A stretch of 59,170 nt of DNA from Brevundimonas lenta. Its GTDB lineage: Bacteria > Pseudomonadota > Alphaproteobacteria > Caulobacterales > Caulobacteraceae. Positions 26,997 to 35,946 of the stretch are shown here, one piece after another. The stretch lies in contig NZ_JACIDM010000004.1 of the NCBI RefSeq assembly GCF_014196335.1, forward strand, positions 1 through 59,170, given 5' to 3'. A model generated the notes under the pieces. It worked only from the letters and a program-made list of their open reading frames with translations. It had not been told where the DNA came from and did not search any database. The position numbers and the translations under genes were made by a program. Every line of letters starts with the position of its first letter. The stretch's first letter is position 1.

Positions 26997-27995
26997 TCAG
27001 GCGTCCCGCATCGGCGTGGCGCGCACCAGGGCGGCGATGATCTGGTCGGCGCTGCGGCCCTCGGCCTCGGCGGCGAACGACAGCAGCAGGCGGTGGCGCA
27101 TCACCGGCGCGGCGAGCGCCATGACGTCCTCGCGCGTGGCGGCCAGGCGGCCGTTCAGCAGCGCGCGGGCCTTGGCCGCCAGGATCAGCGCCTGACCGGC
27201 GCGCGGCCCGGCGCCCCACTTCACATATTTGCGGATGTCCTCGGGCGAGCCCTCGCCCGGGCGGCTGGCCCGCACCAGCGTCGTCACCCAGGTCAGCAGC
27301 GCCTCGCTGAAATGCACTTCACGCACCCGCGCCTGCAGCGCCAGGACCTCCTCGCCGTGCATCACCTCGGGCACCACGCCGGAGCGCGAGCCTGTGGTCT
27401 GGGCGAGGATGTCCCGCTCCTCCTGCTCGGTCGGATAGTCCACGCGGATGTGCAGCAGGAAACGGTCCAGCTGCGCCTCCGGCAGCGGATAGGTGCCCGC
27501 CTGCTCCAGCGGGTTCTGCGTCGCCAGCACGAAGAACGGCGACGGCAGCACGTGGGTCACGCCGCCATAGCTGACGGTCCGTTCCTGCATCGCCTCCAGC
27601 AGCGCGGCCTGGGTCTTCGGCGGCGTCCGGTTCAGTTCGTCGGCCAGCAGCAAGTTGGTGAACACCGGACCGGGCTGGAAGCGGAAATGCCGGTGGCCCG
27701 TGCCGTGATCCTCTTCCAGCAGCTCGGTGCCCAGAATGTCGCTGGGCATCAGGTCGGGCGTGAACTGCACCCGGCGGAACTCCAGCTTCAGCGCCTCGCC
27801 CAGCGAGCGCACCAGCAGGGTCTTGCCCAGGCCGGGCACGCCTTCCAGCAGGCAATGCCCGCCGGCCAGCAGGCCGATCAACAGTTGCTCGACCACGTCC
27901 TCCTGCCCGACGATCGCCTGGCCGATGGCGGCGCGCAGTTGGCCCAGACGCGCGAACTGCGCCTGGATATCAGCTTCGGAGACGGCTTTGGTCAT
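26997..27995 (-). CDS. moxR: MoxR-family AAA+ ATPase
   Basis: This 332-aa chaperone-type ATPase has Walker A GVPGLGKT (52-59), Walker B LLLADELNR (Asp119, Glu120), a sensor-1 region (FFVLATQNPLEQAGTYPLPEAQLDRF) and the MoxR lid domain with GASPR-like TLVRASRPGEG. MoxR proteins couple ATP hydrolysis to remodelling of partner vWA proteins, and the DUF58 partner is encoded directly downstream. A 59-nt gap separates it from the DUF4159 gene upstream. The remaining genes in the set (BatA-like, DUF4175-like, 608-aa protein) complete a typical MoxR proper operon. The molecular client is unknown. Confidence 0.95.
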   Translation of the reverse strand: MTKAVSEADIQAQFARLGQLRAAIGQAIVGQEDVVEQLLIGLLAGGHCLLEGVPGLGKTLLVRSLGEALKLEFRRVQFTPDLMPSDILGTELLEEDHGTGHRHFRFQPGPVFTNLLLADELNRTPPKTQAALLEAMQERTVSYGGVTHVLPSPFFVLATQNPLEQAGTYPLPEAQLDRFLLHIRVDYPTEQEERDILAQTTGSRSGVVPEVMHGEEVLALQARVREVHFSEALLTWVTTLVRASRPGEGSPEDIRKYVKWGAGPRAGQALILAAKARALLNGRLAATREDVMALAAPVMRHRLLLSFAAEAEGRSADQIIAALVRATPMRDA

Positions 27996-28054
27996 GGGAG
28001 TTCCCGGGGAGGGGTACGAAGTGGGAGGCGAAGGGCGGAGGCTGTTTCAGGCGG

Positions 28055-28756
28055 TCACGAGGACAGGGCGTACATCACGACATTGACCCCGAACCGCGTG
28101 TTGTCTTCGGCCAGGAAACGCTTGTTCCGCCAGTCGTAGTCCCACTCGCAGCCGTAATCCTTGTTGCTGTACAGCACGCCCAGACGGCCGTTGATCTCGA
28201 TGCCCTTCAGGTAGTCGTGCACCAGATCGTCGCCCCAGCCGTTCAGCTCCAGGCCCGTGTTCGGCGGCCCGTCGAAGGTGAAGAAGCTGCGATAGATCGG
28301 GTGCTCGTCGGGCAGGGTCTTCAGCGCATCGGGCCCGAAGATCGAGCGCATCTGCGCCTCGAACGAACGGGCGAACAGGCCGTCGATGTCGTGGTTGCAA
28401 TCGTCGACGAAGACGAAGCCGCCGTTCCGCACATAGCGTTCGAAATTGCGCCGCTCGGCCGCCGAGAACTCCACCAGCTTGTGCCCCGCCAGATAGCAGA
28501 ACGGCGCCGTCAGCATGCGCGGGTCCGACAGGGCGATCACCCGCTCCGTCGGATCCACGCGCAGCGTCGTGTAGTCGATCAGCGAGGTGATCAGGTTCGA
28601 CGGCATGCGCTGATCCACGTCCCAGTCGCCCGAGTCGTAGCGCAGCCGCGTGAACCAGAAATCGTAGCCGGTCCGGGCGAGAGCCCGCGAGGGCCCCGCC
28701 AGGGCCAGACCGGCCAGACCACCCAAACCCAGCCGAAGGAACTGCGATCGATTCAT
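28055..28756 (-). CDS. DUF4159 domain-containing exported protein
   Basis: This 233-aa protein has an N-terminal signal (MNRSQFLRLGLGGLAGLALAGPSRALA) and then a DUF4159 domain: YDFWFTRLRYDSGDWDVDQRMP, a strand MLTAPFCYLAGHKLVEFS, FERYVRNGGFVFVDDCNHD and LVHDYLKGIEINGRLGVLYSNKDYGCEWDY. The domain has a GATase-like fold and commonly occurs with BatA N-terminal modules; here it is a separate exported protein. It lies 22 nt after tldE and upstream of moxR on the same strand, tying the peptidase pair to the MoxR set. Function unknown. Confidence 0.88.
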   Translation of the reverse strand: MNRSQFLRLGLGGLAGLALAGPSRALARTGYDFWFTRLRYDSGDWDVDQRMPSNLITSLIDYTTLRVDPTERVIALSDPRMLTAPFCYLAGHKLVEFSAAERRNFERYVRNGGFVFVDDCNHDIDGLFARSFEAQMRSIFGPDALKTLPDEHPIYRSFFTFDGPPNTGLELNGWGDDLVHDYLKGIEINGRLGVLYSNKDYGCEWDYDWRNKRFLAEDNTRFGVNVVMYALSS

Positions 28757-28778
28757 GCCGACGGCCGGGCAGACACCG

Positions 28779-30113
28779 TCAGACGGCGTCCGAGAGCGAG
28801 GTGAAGGTGAAGTCGCGCAGCTTCATCGCCGGCAGGACCATGACATAGCCGCCCTCGTCGCTCTGCACGCGCACCGGCCGGCCCAGCTCCTCGACGTTGT
28901 TGAGCATGATCACCGGCGACTCGTTGAACCGGAAGTTCTTGATCGGGTGCTTGATCTGGCCGTTCTCGATGTAGAACGTCCCGTCGCGGGTCAGGCCGGT
29001 CAGCAGCACCGTCTGCGGGTCCACCATGCGGATGTACCAGGTGCGGGTGACCAGGATGCCGCGGTCGGTCGAGCGGATCAGGTCGGCCGTCGACTTGTCG
29101 CCGCCGGCCATGATCAGGTTGCCCGTGCCGGCCAGCGCCGTCTTGCCCTGCTTCTGGGCCCAGTAGCGCGAGTATTCCAGGTTCACGATCCGGCCGTTCT
29201 CGACGATCGGCATCGGCGCGCGCGGCATGCCTTCGTTGTCCCACGGATAGACCGCCGCGTCCGGATAGGCCGGGTCGGTGTGGAAGCTGACCTCGGGGCC
29301 GAAGACCTGTTCGCCGATCTTGTTGCCGCCGCCCGGCTTGGACAGGAAGCTGCGGCCTTCGTCGGCGGAACGCGCGTCGAAGAAGTTCATCATGAAGCCG
29401 ATCAGGCCGGCGGCCGCAGCGGGCTCCAGGATCACGGTGTACTTGCCCGGCTCCAGCGCCATGGCGTCGGCCGAGGCGCTGGCCTTGCGCATGGCGATGC
29501 GCACGTCGGCGTCGGCGTCGAAGGCGGCCATGTCCTGGACGTTGTGCCCGACCCAGCCCGAACCGCGGCCGTCCTCGGTGCGGACGGTGCAGGTGTAGTC
29601 GACGCTGGTCGACGTCTGGTAGCCGTAGTTGCCCTTGCTGTTCAGGAAGCAGACGAACCCGGTCACGTCCTCCAGATAGCCGGCGGCGGTCAGACCCGAC
29701 GCCTTGCAGGGCGCGATCGAGGCGGTGGCCGCTCTGGCGCGATCGGCCGGCGTGATCGCCGCGGTCGCGGGGCTGAAGGTCGCGGTCGGGGTGAAGGTCT
29801 GGGCCTCGATCGCCGGCATGAACTCGGGGTTCTCCGGGGCCAGGCGCGCCAGCTCCTCGGCCCGGCGCACGACCCGCTCCAGCGACGCGTCGTCGAACTG
29901 GTTGATCGTGGCGATGCCCACGCGCTTGCCGAACGCGACCTGCACGGCCAGTTCGATGTCGTCGACGATCCCGCTGGTCGAAACGTTGTTCAGGGCGAAG
30001 CGGATGTTGCCCCGCGTCCCGCCGTTCAGCTGCGCGACGCACTCGTCGGCCGTGGAGAGTCCCACGACCTTGGTCAGGATGGCCTTGGCCTGTGCTTCAG
30101 GAAGAATGCTCAT
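28779..30113 (-). CDS. TldE/PmbA-like metallopeptidase partner
   Basis: This 444-aa protein is the TldE (PmbA)-type subunit: it lacks the HExxxH zinc motif of TldD but keeps the family C-terminal region (KYTVILEPAAAAGLIGFMMNFFDARSADEGRSFLS, FYIENGQIKHPIKNFRFNESPVIMLNNVEELG). I chose the ATG at 30113 (MSILPEAQAKAILTK), because upstream in-frame sequence is a shadow of tldD. No signal peptide is evident, unlike its TldD neighbours, so cytoplasmic location is predicted and the pairing across compartments is puzzling. It lies 20 nt downstream of tldD copy 2 on the same strand. TldD/TldE heterodimers degrade or process small peptides; the substrate here is unknown. Confidence 0.9.
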   Translation of the reverse strand: MSILPEAQAKAILTKVVGLSTADECVAQLNGGTRGNIRFALNNVSTSGIVDDIELAVQVAFGKRVGIATINQFDDASLERVVRRAEELARLAPENPEFMPAIEAQTFTPTATFSPATAAITPADRARAATASIAPCKASGLTAAGYLEDVTGFVCFLNSKGNYGYQTSTSVDYTCTVRTEDGRGSGWVGHNVQDMAAFDADADVRIAMRKASASADAMALEPGKYTVILEPAAAAGLIGFMMNFFDARSADEGRSFLSKPGGGNKIGEQVFGPEVSFHTDPAYPDAAVYPWDNEGMPRAPMPIVENGRIVNLEYSRYWAQKQGKTALAGTGNLIMAGGDKSTADLIRSTDRGILVTRTWYIRMVDPQTVLLTGLTRDGTFYIENGQIKHPIKNFRFNESPVIMLNNVEELGRPVRVQSDEGGYVMVLPAMKLRDFTFTSLSDAV

Positions 30114-30133
30114 GGGTCGGTCTCCTTGCGCGA

Positions 30134-31771
30134 TCAGCCGAGCGAACGAGCGGTGTTGATGACATTGATGCCGTCGAAGCGCGCGGTGCTGGACCCGTGC
30201 GAGACAGCGGAAGACTGGGAAGGCTGGCCCTTGCCGTCGAAGAACGATCCGCCCAGGCGGTAGTCGCGCTCGTCGCAGATCGCCGAGCAGGCGTTCCAGA
30301 ACTCCGGCGTGCGGATCTGGTAGGCGACGTCCTCGATCTGGTGGGTGATCGCGCCGTTCTTGATTTCGAAGAACAGCTGGCCGCCGAACTGGGCGTTGTA
30401 GCGCTGCTGGTCGATCGAGAACGAGCCGTCGCCGACGATGTAGATGCCGTCCTCGACGTTCGAGATCATCTCGGCGACGCTCAGCGGCGTCTTGCCGGCT
30501 TCCAGCGACACGTTGGCCATGCGCTGGAACTGAACGCTGGCCCAGCTGTCGGCGTAGCAGCAGCCGTCCGAGGCCGCCTTGCCCTCGATATGGGCCTGGT
30601 CGCGGATCGCCTGGTAGCCGACCAATTTGCCGTCGCGGACCAGGTCCCACTTCTTGGTCGCCACGCCCTCGTCGTCATAGGGCACGGCGCCGAGGCTGCC
30701 CGGCTGCACCTTGTCGGCGAACAGATTGACCTTGTCGCTGCCGTACTGGAAGCGGTCGCGCATCTTGTCCATCGTGGCGAAGCTGGTGCCGGCGAAATTC
30801 GCCTCGTAGCCCAGCACGCGATCCAGCTCGAGCGGGTGGCCGACCGACTCGTGGATCGTCAGCCAGGTGTGCGACGGGTCCAGCACCAGGTCGTACTTGC
30901 CCGGCTTGACCGACGGCGCCGTCAGCTTGGCGCGCGCCTGGCGGGCCGCCGCGATGGCGTCCTCCTTCATGTCGTACGAGTTGCCGTAGACGACCACGCC
31001 GTTCGGCAGGGTCGTCTTGCCCGACGGCGAACCGTTCAGATATTCGAAGCCGAGGCCCATCGGGGCCGACAGGCCCTCGCGGTTGCGGAACTTGCCGCTC
31101 GCCTGGTCGATGACGGTGACGTCCATCGGAGCCCAGATGCGGTGCACGTCCTGGTCGATGTACGAGCCGTCGGTGCTGGCGAAATATTTCTGCTCGTTGA
31201 CGAGGAACAGCATCGACTGGACGAAGTTGGCGCCCGCCTCCATGGCGGCCGAGTTGACCCCCATCAGCAGTTCGACCTTCTCCTCGATCGGCACTTCCAT
31301 CGAATTCTTGACGATCGGCGTCTTCCACGACACCTCGCCCACCCCGGTCACCGGCGCGAGCTGCACGCGCGAGGTCAGCGTCCCGGCGTTGGCCTTGGCG
31401 ATGGCGACGGCGTCACGCGCGGTCTGGGCCACGGCCTCGGGCGTCATCGCGTTCGTCGCCGCGAAGCCCCAGGCGCCGTCCGCGATCACGCGGACGCCGA
31501 CGCCGGTCGACTCGGTGTTGACGATGTTCTCGACGTTGGCTTCGCGGGTGATCACGAACTGGCGCAGGTACCGGCCGACGCGCACGTCGCAGTAGCTGGC
31601 CCCGGCTTGCGTCGCCGCGTTCATCCCCGCGTCGGCCAGGCTCTTCTTGAGTCGGACGTCGAGCGTCGACACCAGGTCCTGGGCGGCGATGGCGGTGCCG
31701 GCGAACATCGAGGGCAGGACCAGCCCCCCCATTCCCACAGCGCCGAGAGACAGGAAGTCACGTCTATGCAC
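30134..31771 (-). CDS. Exported TldD-like metallopeptidase (copy 2)
   Basis: This is about 545 aa from the GTG at 31771, which is preceded by GGAGG at 5 nt spacing and aligns with the TTG start of copy 1 (both begin with an xxRR Tat-type signal, here MHRRDFLSLGAVGMGG). ATG codons further upstream (31783, 31804) lack that support. The zinc motif is intact (H307-E-S-V-G-H). It is strongly similar to the protein at 19354-20988 over its whole length. It heads the tldE-DUF4159-moxR series. TldD-type zinc peptidases act on unfolded peptides, and export would place this one in the periplasm. A 16-bp palindrome lies immediately upstream. Confidence 0.92.
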   Translation of the reverse strand: MHRRDFLSLGAVGMGGLVLPSMFAGTAIAAQDLVSTLDVRLKKSLADAGMNAATQAGASYCDVRVGRYLRQFVITREANVENIVNTESTGVGVRVIADGAWGFAATNAMTPEAVAQTARDAVAIAKANAGTLTSRVQLAPVTGVGEVSWKTPIVKNSMEVPIEEKVELLMGVNSAAMEAGANFVQSMLFLVNEQKYFASTDGSYIDQDVHRIWAPMDVTVIDQASGKFRNREGLSAPMGLGFEYLNGSPSGKTTLPNGVVVYGNSYDMKEDAIAAARQARAKLTAPSVKPGKYDLVLDPSHTWLTIHESVGHPLELDRVLGYEANFAGTSFATMDKMRDRFQYGSDKVNLFADKVQPGSLGAVPYDDEGVATKKWDLVRDGKLVGYQAIRDQAHIEGKAASDGCCYADSWASVQFQRMANVSLEAGKTPLSVAEMISNVEDGIYIVGDGSFSIDQQRYNAQFGGQLFFEIKNGAITHQIEDVAYQIRTPEFWNACSAICDERDYRLGGSFFDGKGQPSQSSAVSHGSSTARFDGINVINTARSLG

Positions 31772-31783
31772 GATCGCCTCCAT

Positions 31784-31799
31784 CTGCGGATATCCGCAG
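31784..31799. promoter_or_regulatory. Perfect 16-bp palindrome before tldD copy 2
   Basis: CTGCGGATATCCGCAG is fully self-complementary and lies 12 nt upstream of the GTG start (31771), next to the Shine-Dalgarno. It could be an operator or an RNA hairpin affecting translation. Chance occurrence cannot be excluded. Confidence 0.4.
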
Positions 31800-31964
31800 G
31801 GCAAGATGGGGGAAGGTTTTGAAGGTCTCGCCGGGCCCCCTCGAACCCGGACGGCCGGGACATTGGCATACCCGCGCGCGAGGTCAAACGCCGTCCGGAT
31901 TACATCGCCGTCATGTTTCCGGCGGGTCTTCCGGGGGGCGTGGGAACCGCTTGCGAAGCCTCGG

Positions 31965-32534
31965 CTATTCGGCCGCCCGGGCCAGCGCCTGCCGTCGTTG
32001 CAACTCCTCGACCAGGTCGCCCAGGCCCACGTCGAAGACGTTGTTGAGGCCGATATCGAAACCGCTCAGACCGCGGCGCGCCGCCACCATGCCGGACTGT
32101 TCCCCCGGCAGGGGCGTCAATCGCAGACCCAGCGCCGGCGGAATGTTGGGCGGGGTCCGGAAACCGGTCAGCACCCGCACCACCGGCTTATCGTAGCCCT
32201 CGAAATTCTTGTCCGTGCGGATGCCGATCTCCTCGACCCGCGCCCACGGGAAGGTCCGGCGCCAGAATATCTGCCGCCAGTGAATCCCGACGTCATCCGC
32301 CCACAGCTCGACCGGGTGCAGGCCTAGCGCCGCAAACAGCGTGCCTGAGGCCAGGAAGACTCCGATCCCCAGGCCCGCCATCCACGACACGGGCTCGCCG
32401 CTCCAGAGCACGAGCCCCAGCTTCACGATCCCCACGCCGAGCAAACAGAGGCCCATCAGCCACCCCTGCCGGTTGAACGACCGCAGATGCAGCGGTCCCG
32501 GACCGCCGAACCCGGCCTCCTCCCTCCCGGCCAT
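31965..32534 (-). CDS. Two-helix membrane protein with bacterial PH-like domain
   Basis: This 189-aa protein has two adjacent membrane helices (about 26-45 and 50-72) followed by a cytoplasmic region of PH-like type (LWADDVGIHWRQIFWRRTFPWARVEEIGIRTDKNFEGYDKPVVRVLTG), with a short helical C-terminus (GDLVEELQRRQALARAAE). I chose the ATG at 32534 (MAGREEAG); a longer frame upstream lies antisense-like within queF and has shadow composition. It lies directly downstream of queF on the same strand, 11 nt away. No specific function is known for such proteins. Confidence 0.75.
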   Translation of the reverse strand: MAGREEAGFGGPGPLHLRSFNRQGWLMGLCLLGVGIVKLGLVLWSGEPVSWMAGLGIGVFLASGTLFAALGLHPVELWADDVGIHWRQIFWRRTFPWARVEEIGIRTDKNFEGYDKPVVRVLTGFRTPPNIPPALGLRLTPLPGEQSGMVAARRGLSGFDIGLNNVFDVGLGDLVEELQRRQALARAAE

Positions 32535-32545
32535 ATGCGCCGCTC

Positions 32546-33007
32546 TCAGCCCCGGCCGCGATACGTCGGCACGCCCTGGTCGGGCAGCCACAGCCCCTCC
32601 GGCGCGACGCCCGTCTGCCAGAAGACGTCGATCGGGATGCCGCCGCGCGGATACCAGTAGCCGCCGATGCGCAGCCATTTCGGCTGCAGCAGGTCGGCCA
32701 GCCGCTTGCCGATGGCCACGGTGCAGTCCTCGTGGAAGGCGCCGTGGTTGCGGAAGCTGGTCAGGTACAGCTTCAGCGACTTGCTCTCGACCAGCCACGG
32801 GCCGGGCGCATAGTCGATGACGATGTGGGCGAAGTCCGGCTGGCCCGTCACCGGGCACAGGCTGGTGAACTCCGGCGCCGTGAAGCGCGCCAGGTACAGG
32901 GTGTCCGGATGCGGGTTCGGCACGCGCTCCAGCACCGCCTCTTCGGGCGAGGTCGGCGCGGCGATCATTTGGCCCAGCTGGTGCAGGCCGGAGGTGTCTG
33001 TGGTCAT
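32546..33007 (-). CDS. queF: NADPH-dependent 7-cyano-7-deazaguanine reductase QueF
   Basis: This 153-aa cytoplasmic enzyme of the tunnelling fold reduces preQ0 to preQ1 in queuosine tRNA modification. The single-domain (short) form is seen. The nucleophile Cys51 lies in [13 protein letters not shown], the catalytic Asp58 follows, and the QueF motif is [20 protein letters not shown] (Glu74 onward). The ATG at 33007 ([12 protein letters not shown]) is chosen over a longer frame, which adds 51 arginine-rich residues with no family match. It is divergent from sulfatase 1. No preQ1 riboswitch was recognised upstream, and other queuosine genes are not in the window. Confidence 0.96.
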   Translation of the reverse strand: MTTDTSGLHQLGQMIAAPTSPEEAVLERVPNPHPDTLYLARFTAPEFTSLCPVTGQPDFAHIVIDYAPGPWLVESKSLKLYLTSFRNHGAFHEDCTVAIGKRLADLLQPKWLRIGGYWYPRGGIPIDVFWQTGVAPEGLWLPDQGVPTYRGRG

Positions 33008-33108
33008 GGGGGCGCTTATCGCAGCCCGCGCGCATTCACGGAAGCGGGAGCGCCACCCGAATTCATGCAGCCGCTGGGTCGCCACGGATTCGACTGGGGA
33101 ATCGACCC

Positions 33109-33135
33109 GATATCCCCACCCGCCCCTGTCGCTAG
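33109..33135 (+). promoter_or_regulatory. Promoter-like element upstream of sulfatase 1
   Basis: GATATC (33109-33114) and CTAG (33132-33135) are spaced by 17 nt, 69 nt before the sulfatase start. The same pair, with an 18-nt spacer, occurs before sulfatase 2 (52842-52869). Shared use by both paralogues suggests a common promoter or activator site; this is inference. Confidence 0.35.
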
Positions 33136-33203
33136 TGTTGCGACACGGCCGGCGGCGCAATCACCGGTCGCTCCGGCGCTGTTGCTTGCGAGAGGGATTT
33201 CAC

Positions 33204-34709
33204 ATGCCGAGTTCAAAGCCCAATATCCTCATCCTGTGGGGTGACGACATCGGTCAGCACAACCTCAGCTGTTATTCTCACGGGGTGATGGGCTACGAGA
33301 CGCCCAATATCGACCGCATCGCCCACGAAGGCGCGATGTTCACCGACTACTATGCGGAGCAGAGCTGCACCGCCGGTCGGGCCTCCTTCATCACCGGCCA
33401 GGCCGGCATGCGCACCGGCCTGACCAAGGTCGGCCTGCCGGGCGCCGCGCTCGGCATGAAGAAGGAGATCCCGACCATCGCGCGGATGCTCAAGAACCAG
33501 GGCTACCGCACCGGCCAGTTCGGCAAGAACCACCTCGGCGACCGCGACGAACACCTGCCGACCATGCACGGCTTCGACGAGTTCTTCGGCAACCTCTACC
33601 ACCTGAACGCCGAGGAAGAGCCCGAACTGCGCGACTATCCGCCGGCCAAGGACTTCCCCGACTTCCGCAAGAACTACGGCCCCCGCGGCGTTCTGCACTG
33701 CTGGGCCGACGGCAAGGGCGGGCAGAAGATCGACAACACCGGCCCGCTGACCAAAGAGCGAATGAAGACCGTCGACGAGGAATTTCTCGCCGCCGCCAAG
33801 AAATTCATCAAGGCTTCGGTCGAGGCCGACGAGCCGTTCTTCGTGTGGTTCAACACGACCCACATGCACTTCCGCACCCACGCCAAGGACTCGAGCATCG
33901 GTCAGTCCGGCCGCTGGCAGTCCGAGTATCATGACGTGATGATCGATCACGACCTGAACATCGGCGAGATGGTCGACCTGCTCGATGAACTGGGCATCGC
34001 CGACAACACCTTCCTGATGTACTCGACCGACAACGGCCCGCACCAGAACTCCTGGCCGGACGCCGGCACGACGCCGTTCCGCAGCGAGAAGAACAGCAAC
34101 TGGGAAGGCGCCTATCGCGTGCCGTGCCTGGTGCGCTTCCCGGGGCAGATCGAGGCCGGCTCGAAGCTGAGGGGCATCGCCTCGCACCTCGACTGGTTCC
34201 CGACCTTCGCCAACATCGCCGGCGCCCCGTCGGTCAAGGAAGACCTCAAGAAGGGCGCCACCCTCGACGGCCACAAGTTCAAGTCGCACCTCGACGGCTA
34301 CGACCTGACGCCCTACCTGACCGGCAAGGAGAAGGAGAGCCCGCGACCCGGGTTCATCTACTTCAACGATGACGGCGACGTCGTGTGCCTGCGCTACGAC
34401 AACTGGAAGATGGTCTTCCTGGAACAGCGCTGCAAAGGCACTCTGCAGATCTGGGCCGAGCCGTTCACCGCGCTGCGCCTGCCCAAGATCTTCAACCTGC
34501 GCACGGACCCGTACGAGCGGGCCGACCGGACGTCGAACACCTACTACGACTGGCTGCTCGATCACGCCTACCTGCTCGTCCCGGCGCAGGCGCTTGTCGG
34601 CGAGTTCATCGCCACCTTCGCCGAGTTCCCGCCGGCCCAGAAGGCCGCGAGCTTCTCGATCGACCAGGCTATGGAAAAACTGACCACCGGCGCCACCGGC
34701 CAGGCCTGA
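33204..34709 (+). CDS. Sulfatase (type I, formylglycine-dependent), paralogue 1
   Basis: This 501-aa sulfatase has the active-site signature SCTAGR (Cys55 and Arg59), which needs conversion of Cys to formylglycine. Metal and substrate residues typical of the family are visible: GDDIG (about 13-17), GKNHLGD, TTHMHF and STDNG. It starts directly with the catalytic domain (MPSSKPNILILWGDD), so no signal peptide is seen and cytoplasmic location is predicted, unusual for polymer-degrading sulfatases. It starts at ATG 33204 with a GAGAGGGA site upstream. It is strongly similar to the protein at 52903-54402. It hydrolyses sulfate esters; the natural substrate is unknown and no formylglycine-generating enzyme gene is in the window. 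Confidence 0.93.
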   Translation: MPSSKPNILILWGDDIGQHNLSCYSHGVMGYETPNIDRIAHEGAMFTDYYAEQSCTAGRASFITGQAGMRTGLTKVGLPGAALGMKKEIPTIARMLKNQGYRTGQFGKNHLGDRDEHLPTMHGFDEFFGNLYHLNAEEEPELRDYPPAKDFPDFRKNYGPRGVLHCWADGKGGQKIDNTGPLTKERMKTVDEEFLAAAKKFIKASVEADEPFFVWFNTTHMHFRTHAKDSSIGQSGRWQSEYHDVMIDHDLNIGEMVDLLDELGIADNTFLMYSTDNGPHQNSWPDAGTTPFRSEKNSNWEGAYRVPCLVRFPGQIEAGSKLRGIASHLDWFPTFANIAGAPSVKEDLKKGATLDGHKFKSHLDGYDLTPYLTGKEKESPRPGFIYFNDDGDVVCLRYDNWKMVFLEQRCKGTLQIWAEPFTALRLPKIFNLRTDPYERADRTSNTYYDWLLDHAYLLVPAQALVGEFIATFAEFPPAQKAASFSIDQAMEKLTTGATGQA

Positions 34710-34729
34710 CCCGGTCCGGGACTGCGTCG

Positions 34730-34757
34730 AAAGCCGGCCGGCGACGGCCGGCTTTCT
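34730..34757 (+). terminator. Terminator after sulfatase 1
   Basis: 11-bp arms (34730-34740 and 34745-34755) form a GCGA-type tetraloop hairpin ending in a short U-rich stretch (TTTCTT). It is positioned 21 nt after the stop codon. Confidence 0.85.
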
Positions 34758-34797
34758 TCGCGCCCGGGCCCCGCCCGTCGACAGTCGGCGGGTCGGA

Positions 34798-35946
34798 TCA
34801 GGCCAGCGCCCCCACGCCCCGGAACGGCTCGTCCAGGCTCGGCTGCGGCTGGGTGAACCACTTCGGCCCGGCCGCGGTCATGTGGAAATGGTCCTCCAGC
34901 CGGATGCCGAACTTCCCGGGCACGACGATCATCGGCTCGTTCGAGAAGCACATGCCGACGTCCAGCAGCGTGCCGTCGCCGCGCACCAGGTTCGGCGCCT
35001 CATGGATGTCCAGGCCGATGCCGTGGCCCGTCCGGTGCGGCGTGCCCGGCAGCTGGTAGTCCGGCCCCAGCCCCTCGGCCTTCAGGAAGACCCGCACGGC
35101 CGCATCGACCGCCTCGCACGGCTCGCCCAGCTTCGCCGCGTCGAACGCCACGGCCTGGGCCGCGTGCTCCAGTTCCCAGATGCGCCGCACCTCGGCCGTC
35201 GGCTCGCCGAACACGTATGTCCGGGTGATGTCGGCGTTGTAGCCGTCCAGGGCGCAGCCGGTGTCGATCAGCACCACGTCGCCCTCCTTCAGCTCCGGAT
35301 CGCCCTCCCCGCCGTGGGGCAGCGAGGTGTCCTGGCCGAACGAGACGATGCAGAAGGTATTGCCCCCGTCCGCGCCCAGCGCCCGATGCTGTTTGTCGAT
35401 GAAGGCCGCCACCTCCGACCCGCGCACCCCGGCTTCCAGGCTCGCATGCGCCCGCCGGTGCGCCTCCAGCGTCAGCGCCTTGGCCCGCGTCATCAGGGCG
35501 ATCTCGGCCTCGGACTTCCGCGCCCGCAGCGGCGTGATCAGCGCCCCCGCGCCACGCAGCCGCTCCACCCCCAACGCATCCGCCAGCCCCAGCCAGGCGA
35601 ACACCGGCGCCTGCTCGTCCACGGCCAGCACGCCCGTCGGCACCGCATCGGCCACCAGCGCATAGGGGCTCTCATGCTCCTCCCAGGTCAGGAACTCGCC
35701 GGGCACGCCGACCGAGCCGCCGACCTTGTCCAGCTCGAACCGCGGACAGATGTAGGTCAGCGGCTTTCCGGGCCGCACCAGCGCCGCGATCATCCGCTCG
35801 GACCGCCACCACACGAGGCCGGTGAAATAGCGCAGGCTCGACGTCGCATCGATCAGCACCGCCGCCAGCCCCTGCGCCTCCATCGCCGCCTCCAGCCGCT
35901 GCAGCCGCTGACGGCGTTCCTGGAGCGTGATCGGCGGCGGGTTCAT
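34798..35946 (-). CDS. M24 family metallopeptidase (Xaa-Pro aminopeptidase-like)
   Basis: This 382-aa cytoplasmic enzyme has a creatinase-like N-terminal domain (about 1-145) and a pita-bread catalytic domain. All five metal ligands of the family are visible: Asp228 and Asp239 (LIDTGCALDGYNADITRTY), His308 (RTGHGIGLDIHE), Glu337 (CFSNEPM) and Glu351 (IRLEDHFHM). It is expected to remove N-terminal residues before proline, or to act on related dipeptides. The ATG at 35946 (MNPPPITLQERRQRL) is chosen over a longer frame lacking homology. It is divergent from the nitronate monooxygenase gene and convergent with sulfatase 1. Confidence 0.94.
   Translation of the reverse strand: MNPPPITLQERRQRLQRLEAAMEAQGLAAVLIDATSSLRYFTGLVWWRSERMIAALVRPGKPLTYICPRFELDKVGGSVGVPGEFLTWEEHESPYALVADAVPTGVLAVDEQAPVFAWLGLADALGVERLRGAGALITPLRARKSEAEIALMTRAKALTLEAHRRAHASLEAGVRGSEVAAFIDKQHRALGADGGNTFCIVSFGQDTSLPHGGEGDPELKEGDVVLIDTGCALDGYNADITRTYVFGEPTAEVRRIWELEHAAQAVAFDAAKLGEPCEAVDAAVRVFLKAEGLGPDYQLPGTPHRTGHGIGLDIHEAPNLVRGDGTLLDVGMCFSNEPMIVVPGKFGIRLEDHFHMTAAGPKWFTQPQPSLDEPFRGVGALA

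Noticed and set aside
26983..27219. N-terminal extension of the DUF58 protein
   Set aside because: It lies fully inside moxR in another frame and has shadow composition. The ATG at 26982 is well supported by family start.
32535..33035. Upstream extension of the two-helix membrane protein through queF
   Set aside because: It overlaps queF in another frame and has shadow composition; the ATG at 32534 fits the domain start.
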